Below, one piece after another: positions 42,697 through 53,200 of a stretch of 64,000 bases of DNA. Under the pieces are notes generated by a model. The model was not told the DNA's origin and did no database searches. It saw only the letters and a list, made by a program, of their open reading frames with translations. Source of the stretch: Microbacterium lacus (lineage in GTDB: Bacteria; Actinomycetota; Actinomycetes; Actinomycetales; Microbacteriaceae); NCBI RefSeq assembly GCF_039531105.1, contig NZ_BAAAPK010000001.1, positions 2,542,001 to 2,606,000 of the forward strand, written 5' to 3'. Both the position numbers and the translations under genes were made by a program. Positions within the stretch are counted from its first letter, which is position 1. Each line of letters starts with the position of its first letter.

Positions 42697-45552
42697 GTGA
42701 GTGCCACCGAGGTGACCGAGCGCAGCGCACTCAACGTCGCCCCCGGCTCCCTGGTCCGCGTCCGCGACGCGGACTGGCTCGTCACAAACGCGTCCCCCAC
42801 GCAAGACGGCCTCCTCATCGAAGTCACGGGGCTCTCCGAACTCGTGCGCGACACCCGCGCCGCGTTCTATGAGCACCTCGACGAGATCGTCCCCTACGAC
42901 CCGCGCAAGACGAAGGTCCGCGCCGACGACTCCCCCAAGTACCGTCGCTCGCGGTTGTGGCTCGAGTCCACGCTCCGCAAGACGCCGATTCCCCTCGGCG
43001 AAGGCCGCCTCTCCGTCTCGACCCAGATGCTCACCGATGCCCTCGGTTACCAGCGCTCCGCGGTCCGCAAGGCGCTCAGCAATGACAACCTCCGCCCCCG
43101 CATCCTGCTGGCCGACACCGTGGGTCTCGGCAAGACGATCGAGATCGGGATGATCCTGTCCGAACTCGTCCGCCGGGGCCGCGGCGAGCGCATCCTCGTC
43201 GTCACTCCCAAGCACGTGCTCGAGCAGATGCAGTTCGAGATGTGGACCCGCTTCGCCCTGCCCTTCGTCCGCCTCGATTCGGGCGGCATCCAGCGCGTCC
43301 GCCAGAAGCTGCCGGCAACGCGCAATCCGTTCAGCCTCTACAAGCGCGTCATCATCTCGATGGACACGCTCAAACAGGACCGCTACCTCAACCACCTCCG
43401 CAAGCACCAGTGGGATGCCGTCGTGATCGACGAGTCACATAACCTCACCGGCTCGGGTACGCAGAACAACTCACTCGCCCGGGTCCTCGCGCCGAACACC
43501 GAGGCCCTGATCCTCGCTTCGGCGACGCCGCACAACGGGAACAAGGAGTCGTTCGCCGAGCTCGTCCGCCTGCTCGAACCGACGGCGGTCGGCCCCGACG
43601 GCGACATCGATCGCACAGCGCTCGACCGGCTCGTCGTTCGTCGCCACCGCCACTCCGCCGAAGTCGCGCGCGAAGTCGGTGACGACTGGGCGGAACGCAA
43701 GGAGCTGCAGCATCTGCTCGTCGACGCCTCGCCGGAAGAGGATGCCGTCGCTCAAGAGCTCGCGGACGTCTGGCTGTACCCGACTGCGGGAACAAGCCCG
43801 TATTCGGGCGAGAACAAGGGCCTGTTCCCGTGGACCCTTGCGAAGGCCTACCTGTCGAGCCCGCCCGCGCTCGTCGAGTCTGTACGCAATCGCATCCGCA
43901 CGCTCGGCGAAGAGCTCACCGTCGCACAGCAGCGCGAGCGTGAGGCGCTCGACCGACTTCTCACCCTCGCCCAGGCGAGCGCGGCCGGCCCGTCCGCGAA
44001 GATCGAGAAGCTCATCGAATACCTCAAGGGCATCGGCATCTCGAAAACCTCCGAGATGCGGGCGGTCATCTTCTCCGAGCGCGTCCCCACGCTCCTTTGG
44101 CTGCAACGCGAGCTCCAGGCCCACCTCGGCCTAAAGGCCGAGCAGGTCGCCGTCCTCTACGGCGGTCTCTCCGACGTCGAGCAGCAGGAGGTCGTCGAGT
44201 CCTTCAAGCTCTCGTCGAGCCCGATCCGCATCCTCGTCACCGGCGACATCGCGTCGGAGGGGGTGAACCTCCACTCCCAGTGCCACGAGCTCGTCCACTT
44301 CGACATCCCGTGGAGCCTCATCCGCATTGAGCAGCGCAACGGCCGCATCGACCGCTACGGGCAGCGCCACGCGCCGCAGATCACGACGCTTCTGCTCCGT
44401 CCGAGCCACGACAAGTTCGCGGGTGACGTGCGCGTGCTCACCGCCCTCGTCAAGCGCGAGAACGAGGCTCACGGCGCACTGGGAGACGCCGGCGCACTCA
44501 TGGGCAGCTACAGCGTGGCCGCCGAAGAGAAGGCGGTGGAGTCCGCCCTCAGCAAGGGCCAGTCCCTCGAAGACGTCATCCCCTCCCCCGAGGCGGTCGC
44601 CGCGAACGACGCCGACCCGTGGTTGAGCTTCATCCTCGATGAGGCAGACCACCACGTCGACACCACCACCGAGGTGACCGTGTCGGAGCGCATCACGACA
44701 GGTCTGTTCCCGTCGGATGCCGCCTACCTGGCCGCCGCGCTCGAGGAGGTCTTCGAGACCCCCGCCGCATCGCAGGCCGCGGGCGGCGTCGAGTGGCGCG
44801 AGCACGCCGGCTATGGACTGGTGGAGCTCAGCCCGACCGACGATCTGCGTCAGCGCCTTTCGGTGCTCCCCCAGGCCTATCTCGCCGACCGCCGCGTCGT
44901 CGACGACATGAAGCTCGCGATAACGCCGACGCTCGCGCACGCCTCGCTCAAGGAAGCGCGCGACGACCGCTCGAACCAGAAGGGGCTGTGGCCCGAGGCC
45001 CACTACCTCGGCCCGCTGCATCCGGTGCTCGACTGGGCGGGCGATCGCACCCTCGCCCGCCTCGGCCGCGATGAGGTGTTCGTCGTGCGCGGTGACGTGT
45101 TCGCGCCGACGGTCCTCGTCCTGGGATCTCTCACGAACGAGCGCGGCCAGGTCATCGCGACGAACCTGGTCGCGGTCTCCGGCACGTCGGTGCAACCTTT
45201 CGCCGACGCCGCCGAGGCGTTCGACGAGCTCGGCGTCACGCACGACCGCAGCAACCCCTCCCCCGTGGGCGACGTCGACGACCTGCAGAAGCTCATCCCG
45301 ACGGCCGTCGACGCCGCCGAGGAGCACCTGCGCCTGACGTCCGAGGCCGCGGCACAAGACGTGCGTCGCCGCGTGAGCGAGTGGTCCGATCGTGTGCAGG
45401 AGTGGGTGGATGCCTCGGAATCGCAGCGGCAGATCGAAGAGTTGCGCGCACGCACCCGCCGCGTCCGCGAAGAGGCCGAGATCGCACGGACGATGCTGCC
45501 CGCGCGGCGGCTCGCCCGACCGTTGCTCGTGATCGTCCCCGAGGAGAACTGA
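42697..45552 (+). CDS. drmD: DISARM SNF2-like helicase DrmD
   Basis: About 951 aa from the GTG at 42697 (GAGGGA upstream); the frame is open from 42601. A Swi2/Snf2-family ATPase: Walker A LLADTVGLGKTIEIGM (about 136-151), DExH VVIDESHNLTG (about 241) and motif VI RNGRIDRYGQRH (about 547), followed by a long C-terminal extension. This architecture and its coupling to an adenine methylase are the hallmarks of class 1 DISARM drmD. Such proteins translocate on dsDNA. It opens the plus-strand operon; the methylase start follows its stop after two bases. Confidence 0.85.
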   Translation: MSATEVTERSALNVAPGSLVRVRDADWLVTNASPTQDGLLIEVTGLSELVRDTRAAFYEHLDEIVPYDPRKTKVRADDSPKYRRSRLWLESTLRKTPIPLGEGRLSVSTQMLTDALGYQRSAVRKALSNDNLRPRILLADTVGLGKTIEIGMILSELVRRGRGERILVVTPKHVLEQMQFEMWTRFALPFVRLDSGGIQRVRQKLPATRNPFSLYKRVIISMDTLKQDRYLNHLRKHQWDAVVIDESHNLTGSGTQNNSLARVLAPNTEALILASATPHNGNKESFAELVRLLEPTAVGPDGDIDRTALDRLVVRRHRHSAEVAREVGDDWAERKELQHLLVDASPEEDAVAQELADVWLYPTAGTSPYSGENKGLFPWTLAKAYLSSPPALVESVRNRIRTLGEELTVAQQREREALDRLLTLAQASAAGPSAKIEKLIEYLKGIGISKTSEMRAVIFSERVPTLLWLQRELQAHLGLKAEQVAVLYGGLSDVEQQEVVESFKLSSSPIRILVTGDIASEGVNLHSQCHELVHFDIPWSLIRIEQRNGRIDRYGQRHAPQITTLLLRPSHDKFAGDVRVLTALVKRENEAHGALGDAGALMGSYSVAAEEKAVESALSKGQSLEDVIPSPEAVAANDADPWLSFILDEADHHVDTTTEVTVSERITTGLFPSDAAYLAAALEEVFETPAASQAAGGVEWREHAGYGLVELSPTDDLRQRLSVLPQAYLADRRVVDDMKLAITPTLAHASLKEARDDRSNQKGLWPEAHYLGPLHPVLDWAGDRTLARLGRDEVFVVRGDVFAPTVLVLGSLTNERGQVIATNLVAVSGTSVQPFADAAEAFDELGVTHDRSNPSPVGDVDDLQKLIPTAVDAAEEHLRLTSEAAAQDVRRRVSEWSDRVQEWVDASESQRQIEELRARTRRVREEAEIARTMLPARRLARPLLVIVPEEN

Positions 45553-45554
45553 GA

Positions 45555-48500
45555 ATGGCATCGGATGCCTTCGTCGTCGGCGAAGACTGGATCAGCGAGC
45601 ACTACTTCAACACCGAGTCGACGAAACAGTCCTTCCAGTCTCGGGTCGCGGCGCTCCGCAAGTCATGGGACGAGCGCGCGAAGGACGGCGAGCAGACGCC
45701 GTCGTCACGCCTCGCCGGCGTGCGACGCGACCTTCTGAGCGCTCTCGCGAGCGAGGCGACGGATGCCGCGGCCTACGACTCCGCCGTGCTCACACCCCTC
45801 GCCACGGCCCTCGGCTACGCCGACGCACGCTGGCACCGCACGGTCACCGGTCCGGTGACGATGGTCGCGCCCGCCGACACACCGGAGTCGCCCGCGGGGG
45901 CGGTCGTCCGCGCACGGCGTGTGGACGACCTCTCCGATCTGCTGGCGAAGGATTCCGCAACCCTCCTCGAGCCATTCACCCCCGAAGACGCTGACGCGGT
46001 CACCTCGGTCGCCCGCTGCCTCTCGTACCTCTTCAGCGGCGACGACACGCCGGCCTTCGCCGTGGTCTTGTCGGGCACGTGGGCGCTCCTCGCCGAGCGC
46101 GACCGGTGGGCCGAGGGCCGCTACCTGGCCGTCGACCTGCAGCTCGCGCTCGACCGCAACGACACCAAGCGCGCTGGCGAGTTCGACCGCGCCGTCGCCG
46201 TGCTCAGCAGCGAGACGGTGCTACCCGACGTCGACGGCACCACGTGGTGGGCCGAAACCCTGGACGACTCGGTCAAGCACACCGTCGGCGTCTCGAAAGA
46301 CCTTCGCGAGGGTGTGCGCGAGTCGATCGAGATCATCGCGAATGAGGTCGTCCGGCGCCGCAAGGCCGAGGGGCTCGACCCGCTGCCCGACAGCGACGCG
46401 AACGTGCTCGCACGCCAGTCGCTGCGCTACCTCTACCGCATCCTCTTCCTCCTCTACGCCGAGGCTTCGCCCGAGATGAAGGTGCTGCCGGTCGGCGCCC
46501 CCGAGTACGCGCTCGGCTACGGCCTCGACCGTCTGCGCGAACTCGTGCTCGTCGAACTGGGCGAGGAGTCGCGTCACCGCACGCACCTCTACTCCTCGCT
46601 CGCGACCCTCTTCCGACTCGTGGATGCCGGGCACGACGCCTGCGTTCAACACGAGGCCGACGAGACCATGCGCGAAGGACTGACCTTCAACCCGCTAAAC
46701 GCCGACCTGTTCGCGAAGGCGGCGACCTCGCTGATTGACGAGGTCGGCCTCGGCGACGGCGCGCTCCAGCGCGTGCTGCAACTGCTGCTGCTCACCCGCG
46801 AGAACCAGGTGAAGAAGGGCCGCGACCGCGGCTTCATCTCCTACGCCGACCTCGGCATCAACCAGCTCGGGGCGGTGTACGAGGGGCTGATGTCGTACAC
46901 GGGCTTCTTCGCGAAGGAACCGCTCCTCGAAGTCGCGCCCGGCGGCGACGGGTCAAAGGGCTCATGGGTCGTTCCGGTGTCACGGGCCGACGGCATCGCG
47001 GCGAAGGACTTCGTGCTCGGGCCCCCGGACGACCTCGGCCGGCGGGAGCCGCGCCGCTACAGCGACGGGGAGTTCGTGTTCCGCCTCTCAGGCCGTGAAC
47101 GGCAGACCTCCGCGTCGTACTACTCTCCCGAGGTGCTGACGAAGTTCGTCGTTTCGCAGGCGCTCGAAGAGCTGCTCGACCAGGACGGCCACCGTACGAC
47201 TGCCGAAGAGATCCTCGGGCTGTCGGTCTGCGAGCCGGCGCTGGGGTCGGGCGCATTCGCCATCGAAGCGGTGCGGCAGCTCGCCGAGCAGTACCTCGAC
47301 CGCCGCGAGCACGAGACCGGTGAACGCATCGACCCCGACGAGCGCCCGCGCGAGCTGCAGAAGGCGAAGGCCGCGATCGCGCTGCACCAGGTGTACGGCG
47401 TCGACCTCAACGCCACCGCCGTCGAACTCGCCGAGATCTCGCTGTGGCTCGACACGATGGTCGACGGACTCAAGGCGCCCTGGTTCGGCCTGCGCCTTCG
47501 CCGCGGCAACTCGCTCATCGGCGCGCGCCGTGCGGTGTACACGCAGAAGCAGGTGACCGACAAGGCGTGGCTCAACGACACCCCCGCCGACGTGCCGGTG
47601 TCGACCCTCGTCGACGACATGAACGAGGGAAGCGTCGGCAGCGCGACCTCGGGCAAGATCCACCACTTCCTGCTCCCCGCCGACGGGTGGGGTTCGGCGG
47701 TCGACGCCAAGGAGGCGAAGGAACTGGCACCTGACGCTCACGCCGCCCTCCGCGCGTGGCGTAGTGCGATCCGCCGCAAGCCGACGAACACGCAGCTCAA
47801 GCGTCTGACCGCGCTCTCGCACCGCGTCGAGATGCTGTGGCAGTTCACCCTCCGCCGGCTCGAGATCGCCGAGGCGCAGGTAAGTCGTGACATCACGCTG
47901 TGGCACGACCCGCGCACAATGACGGAGGTCGGCGGTACGGTAGTCTCCCGCGCCGACATCGAGGCGTTCTTGCGCGACCCCGATGGCGCCTACCAGCGGC
48001 TTCGCCGGGTGATGGATGCCTGGTGTGCGTTGTGGTTCTGGCCGCTCATCGATCCGATCACGCACGGTGTCACACCGCCGACCCTCGACGAGTGGATCGA
48101 GGGACTGGAGGCGACGCTCGGCCGTCACAGCGAGGCGAAGCCGCGCCGCGGTGGGGAAGGTGCCCAGACGCTTGGCCTGCCGACCAGCTGGGGGAACCTC
48201 GCGGATGCCGAGGCCGTCGACCTCGGGTACGCCGGCGCCGCGCCCAGCGATGACATCGAGACGGGGTTCCCCTGGTTACGCGTCGCGGGTGAGGTGAGCG
48301 CAGCGAACGGCTTCTTCCACTGGGAGCTCGATTTCGCGGGCGTCTTCGCGCGGGGTGGCTTTGATCTGCAGGTGGGGAATCCGCCGTGGGTCCGGCCGGA
48401 CTTCGACCCCGCGGCTGCAATGGCTGAATTCGATGTGTGGTGGGCGCTCGTGGCTAAGCCATCTGCAGTGATTGCTCGAGACCGTAAGAAGCTTCTAGCT

Positions 48501-50225
48501 GAGGATCCCGTCGCTCGGAACGCCGTCGTTGGTGATGAAAGCGAGGTCGTATGCACTCGAGCCTTCATCGGAAGCGCCACGCAGTACCCCTTCTTGCGCG
48601 GGCTTCGCCCAGATCTCTATCGATGCTTCATGTCCCAGACCTGGCTCCATGCCGGACCAGAAGGGGTAGCCGCACTCATACATCCGGAGACACATTTCAC
48701 GGACGAAAACGCTGGCGCCCTGCGCGAGTCTGCGTACCGCCGGTTGCGAAGGCACTGGCAGTTCATCAACGAGAAGCGCCTATTCGAAATCCACAACCTT
48801 GTGAGCTACGGCGTCCATGTGTACTCGGCTGAGGCCGATCCAAACTTCATCATGGCAACGAACTTGTACCATCCCGAGACGGTAACGGGCTCGCTGAGGC
48901 ACGACGGTTCGGGGCCGGAACCCGGGCTCCGAACCGACGATGGGGAGTGGGACGTGCGCCCGCACAGGGCTCGCGTGCTGACCGTGACCGTGGATACGCT
49001 CACCGCCTGGCATGAGTTGCTCGACGCGGCCGACTCGTCTCCCAGCAGAACCCGAATGGTTTACGCCCCCACATCAGGGATCGCCTCCGCCATGAACAAG
49101 ACAGCGAATGCTGAGCGCGTCGGTGCGTTGCCGCTGATCTTCTCGACGGGATGGGACGAGGGCGCAGACTTCACCCGCGGCTACTTCGAGAAGGAGTGGG
49201 GGCACCCGAAGTCCTGGGAGCAAGTGATCCTGCAGGGTCCACACCTGTTCGGGGGGTCCAGCTTCTACAAGTATCCGAATCCTTCGCTCAAGAACAACAA
49301 GGACTGGTCGCTGGTTGATCTCGAAGAGCTTCAATCAAACGCGCATCCCATCACCGCATATCAACCAGCGGTGGACGCGGGCGTCTACGGCGCGGCCTAC
49401 CGGCAGACAGACATCGACACACGCGGCTACTTCAGGATTGCATGGCGAGCGATGGCGGCCAACACCGGCGAGCGCACCCTCAGCGCTGCGCTGATCCCGC
49501 CGGGTGCCGCGCATGTCGACGGGATTAACTCCCTTGCAGCACCCGATGCCGATGCGACAACCTTGCTCGCCCTCTTGGGCGCATTTGTCTCACTCCCACT
49601 CGATTTCATGGTCCGCGCGGTGCCGAAGTCGGCACTTCGACGGCGGACTATTGAGCGTCTGCCTTCTCCGATCGGTCAACTGACTGGGCATCTCGCGCTC
49701 CGCGCTGCCAGGCTCACGTGTCTCACCGACGCGTACGCACCGGTGTGGAACGCCCTGATCCAAAGTCTCACCACGGACTCCACCTGGGCCGGCGGCCTGG
49801 ACTATAAAGGGCGCAGCGGAATGTGGCCCGGAAATTCGCATTGGACCCCGTCGACGCCACTTCGGCGGGCTGCCGACCGGCGTCAGGCGCTCGTCGAGAT
49901 AGACGCAATCGTGGCGATATCGCTCGGCATATCTGCGGACGAGTTGTGCACGATCTATCGAACGCAGTTCCCCGTCCTTCATGATTACGAACGTGGCCGT
50001 GGACTGTCCCCTTACTTCTACGATGCGAACGGCCGTGTCGTCCCAAACGAGGTTCTGAAGGTCTGGCGCCAGAAGGGCGACGCAATCACACAGGAAGAGC
50101 GAACCGCGACGAACGGGTCGGGCAACACGTACGAGTACTACCTCCCCTTTGTCACCCTCGACCGCGAGGCCGACATGCGGCAGGCGTACGCGCACTTCGA
50201 GCGGATCCTGCAGGAGCGCTCGTGA
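45555..50225 (+). CDS. drmMI: N6-adenine methyltransferase, DrmMI/PglX-like
   Basis: A 1556-aa S-adenosylmethionine-dependent DNA methylase that would mark host DNA. The long N-terminal helical region is followed by motif I CEPALGSGAFAIEA (about 558-571), VYGVDLNATAVELAEISLWL and motif IV VGNPPWV (about 941-947). Motif IV is the NPPW/Y catalytic motif of Eco57I- and PglX/DrmMI-type enzymes. The last 580 or so residues form the target-recognition part. By eye the DNA changes composition close to motif IV (about 48,360), from very GC-rich to noticeably AT-richer codons, and returns near 50,130. This suggests an exchanged recognition domain. The ATG at 45555 has GAGGAG nearby. The next gene overlaps by four bases (GTGA). 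Confidence 0.87.
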   Translation: MASDAFVVGEDWISEHYFNTESTKQSFQSRVAALRKSWDERAKDGEQTPSSRLAGVRRDLLSALASEATDAAAYDSAVLTPLATALGYADARWHRTVTGPVTMVAPADTPESPAGAVVRARRVDDLSDLLAKDSATLLEPFTPEDADAVTSVARCLSYLFSGDDTPAFAVVLSGTWALLAERDRWAEGRYLAVDLQLALDRNDTKRAGEFDRAVAVLSSETVLPDVDGTTWWAETLDDSVKHTVGVSKDLREGVRESIEIIANEVVRRRKAEGLDPLPDSDANVLARQSLRYLYRILFLLYAEASPEMKVLPVGAPEYALGYGLDRLRELVLVELGEESRHRTHLYSSLATLFRLVDAGHDACVQHEADETMREGLTFNPLNADLFAKAATSLIDEVGLGDGALQRVLQLLLLTRENQVKKGRDRGFISYADLGINQLGAVYEGLMSYTGFFAKEPLLEVAPGGDGSKGSWVVPVSRADGIAAKDFVLGPPDDLGRREPRRYSDGEFVFRLSGRERQTSASYYSPEVLTKFVVSQALEELLDQDGHRTTAEEILGLSVCEPALGSGAFAIEAVRQLAEQYLDRREHETGERIDPDERPRELQKAKAAIALHQVYGVDLNATAVELAEISLWLDTMVDGLKAPWFGLRLRRGNSLIGARRAVYTQKQVTDKAWLNDTPADVPVSTLVDDMNEGSVGSATSGKIHHFLLPADGWGSAVDAKEAKELAPDAHAALRAWRSAIRRKPTNTQLKRLTALSHRVEMLWQFTLRRLEIAEAQVSRDITLWHDPRTMTEVGGTVVSRADIEAFLRDPDGAYQRLRRVMDAWCALWFWPLIDPITHGVTPPTLDEWIEGLEATLGRHSEAKPRRGGEGAQTLGLPTSWGNLADAEAVDLGYAGAAPSDDIETGFPWLRVAGEVSAANGFFHWELDFAGVFARGGFDLQVGNPPWVRPDFDPAAAMAEFDVWWALVAKPSAVIARDRKKLLAEDPVARNAVVGDESEVVCTRAFIGSATQYPFLRGLRPDLYRCFMSQTWLHAGPEGVAALIHPETHFTDENAGALRESAYRRLRRHWQFINEKRLFEIHNLVSYGVHVYSAEADPNFIMATNLYHPETVTGSLRHDGSGPEPGLRTDDGEWDVRPHRARVLTVTVDTLTAWHELLDAADSSPSRTRMVYAPTSGIASAMNKTANAERVGALPLIFSTGWDEGADFTRGYFEKEWGHPKSWEQVILQGPHLFGGSSFYKYPNPSLKNNKDWSLVDLEELQSNAHPITAYQPAVDAGVYGAAYRQTDIDTRGYFRIAWRAMAANTGERTLSAALIPPGAAHVDGINSLAAPDADATTLLALLGAFVSLPLDFMVRAVPKSALRRRTIERLPSPIGQLTGHLALRAARLTCLTDAYAPVWNALIQSLTTDSTWAGGLDYKGRSGMWPGNSHWTPSTPLRRAADRRQALVEIDAIVAISLGISADELCTIYRTQFPVLHDYERGRGLSPYFYDANGRVVPNEVLKVWRQKGDAITQEERTATNGSGNTYEYYLPFVTLDREADMRQAYAHFERILQERS

Positions 50226-53200
50226 GCGAACTGCTGCCCTCGCGCCAGGCGGCCCAAGTCCGATCCGGACTCGTCGACTACCTGACGACGACGTTCGCGC
50301 TCTCAGACGAGGAGGCGCGGGGTGCACTCCGTGACTTCCTGGACGACCCCGATGACGGCATCTTCCGCGGACCCTACGTCCGCGCTCGTGTGCCGTTCCG
50401 CGCAGCAGACGCCGGCTGGCGTGATGGGCTCGGCTGGTACGAGGGACACACTCCGTACGGCCATCAGGCTGAGGCGTTCCGGCGACTAAGCTCGGCGAAC
50501 CTCGGCGAGCAGCCCGATGGGCCGGTCAAGACCGCTCCCCTGCCGACGCTCGTCGTGACGGGCACCGGATCGGGCAAGACCGAGGCGTTCCTCTACCCGA
50601 TCCTCGACCATGTCATCCGCGCGAAGGCGGCGGGCGACACCGGAGTCAAGGCGCTTATCCTCTACCCGATGAACGCGCTCGCGAACGACCAGTCACGTCG
50701 CCTGGCCGAACTGATCCGTGGGCACGATGCGCTCAAGGGTGTCCGCGCCGCGATCTACATCGGTGAGACTGGGCGCACCCGCACGCGGGTGACAGCAGAG
50801 GGCTTGATCAACGACAGGAACACGATCCGGTCTGAGCCGCCTGACATCCTGCTGACCAACTACAAGATGCTCGATCAGCTGCTGCTGCGCAGCGCCGACC
50901 AGCCGCTGCTCGCGGCCGCGGCGACTAGTCTGCAGTACCTCGTGCTCGATGAATTCCACACCTACGACGGCGCTCAGGGCACTGACGTGGCGATGCTGCT
51001 CCGACGCCTCGGCCTGACGCTGCGACGCCTGCGCCCGGCCGGATCACCCGAGCCGACCGGCAGCGGTCCGCTCGGCGACGTGACCCCAGTCGCGACGAGC
51101 GCGACCCTCGGCGACGACGGCGATCCCGCGCGCATGCTCGCGTTCGCCGAGACGGTGTTCGGCACCCCGTTCCCTGCCGACAGCGTCGTGCGCGATACCC
51201 GCCAGTCGATGCGTCAGTGGGTCAACGGCTCGCGCGCAGGCGGAACCCAGCTGGGTGGCCGACCCCGCGCGCTCGACAACTCCCTCGTGGCACAGATCGT
51301 CGCGCTGCACACCGAAGGCGAAGAGATCGCATCGCGGATCCTCGCCCAACGTGTTTTGATCACACTCTTCGAGGAAGGCTCGGCCGTCGATTGGTCGAAC
51401 GCCTCCGACGGGGATCTCCTCGCGTCGGTGGCATCCCATCCCCTCGTCCAGGCGATCGCACAACGTGCAGAGACCGCGATCGACATCGACGGACTCGCCG
51501 ATGAGTTGCTTCCCCCCGGCCTCGGCATCACCGAGACCTTCGAACAGCGGAGCAGTAAACGTCGCATATTCATCACGCGCGTCCTCGCCGCACTGAGCTA
51601 TGTTCGCGCGCGAGTCGGTCGGGACGCGCTGTCGATCGACCTGCACCTGTGGATCCGCGAACTCACGCGCATCGACCGCGCCGCCACGTCGACGGCGCGG
51701 TTCCACTGGGCCGACGACGGCCCCGTCGCGCCCGGCCACGACGACTCTGTCGAGACGAACTGGTTCCCCGCGGTCTACTGCCGTCACTGCGGGCGCAGCG
51801 GCTGGGGCGTCCAGCTCGCGCCGGTCGGCAACGAACTCTCGGCGACCGACGACGACATCCGGCGCGATCACGCGGCGCGCGACACCAAGAGTCGCTTCCG
51901 TGCGCTCCTCCACGCTCCCGTCGAGGCCGACGCCTCGCTCGGCGGCGACCCGGTGCAGGGTCTCGCCTGGTTCGACCACGAGCATCGCGCACTCCTCACA
52001 GCTCCGCCCTCCGATATTGAGGACAGCACCGCGCTCCCCGTGCTCGCGCTGACCACCGGCGAGGTCGACGACGACTCGCGCGACGACATGTGCCCCGCAT
52101 GCGGCCGACGTGACGGCATCCGATTCCTCGGCAGTGCCATGGCGACCATGCTCTCTGTCGTCGTCACGACCCTGTTCGGCGACGCCGACCTCGACCGCGC
52201 CGAGAAGAAGGCACTCGTCTTCACCGACAGTGTGCAGGATGCCGCGCACCGCGCCGGTTTCGTGCAGAGCCGCGCGCACGTGTTCGCGCTGCGCAACGCG
52301 ATCCGTCACGGCATCGCCGACGATTCGGCGCCGCTCGACGAGATCGCGAACCTCCTCGTGCAGGATGCCGGAGACGACCCCGACGCCCGCTACCGACTGC
52401 TGCCGCCCGACCTGGTCGACCGCGACGAGTTCATCGAGTTCTGGAAGGCGCCGACGCTCCGCAGCGTCCCAGCCGCTGTACTCACGCGCGTCAAGCGTCG
52501 GCTGCAGTTCGACCTCGCGATGGAGTTCGGCCTGCAGTCGCGCGTCGGACGCACGCTCGAACTGACCGGCAGCCTCGCGGCATCCGTCTCCACGACCGAG
52601 GCGTCGATGCGCGCGGCCGGCCGCAAGGTGCTCGACGAGACACCGGCTGACGGCGTGATCGGCGGCCTCGACCCGGCTTCCAGCCCCGATGAGGTCGTCG
52701 TGCGGTGGGTGCGCGGTGTGCTCGAGCGGATGCGCGACCGCGGCGCCATCGGCCACGAGTGGTTCACCCGCTACATCGAGGAAGACGGCAAGCGCTGGCC
52801 GATCTGGGGCGGCAGGCCGCGCGGAGTCGGGATGCCGGCGTTCCCACCCGGCCGTGACGCCCCCGGCTACCCGCGCGTCGGCCCGCACGCACCCACCGGC
52901 GACGACGCGAAGCGCACACACCTCGACGTCGTGTCGTCGGCCCAGAGCTGGTACGCGATCTGGGCGAGGAAGGTGCTCGGCTCGACCCCCACCGACGGAG
53001 TGCGGCTCACGTCGGCGCTGCTAGCCGAACTCGAGCGGACGGGGCTTGTGCGCTCGCACCCCGTGTCGGGCGGCGCGGCGACGGCATACCTGCTGCCGCC
53101 GTCGGCGATCGTCGTCGAACCCGTCGACGGCGTGGCCCTCACCCGCGGTGACCTGCGCCTCGAATGCGACGTGTGCCGCAATCCGGTGACCGGCACCGCG

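Noticed and set aside
44131..45561. 476-aa minus-strand frame opposite drmD
   Set aside because: Shadow of the drmD helicase; composition is Arg/Leu/Glu-rich noise.
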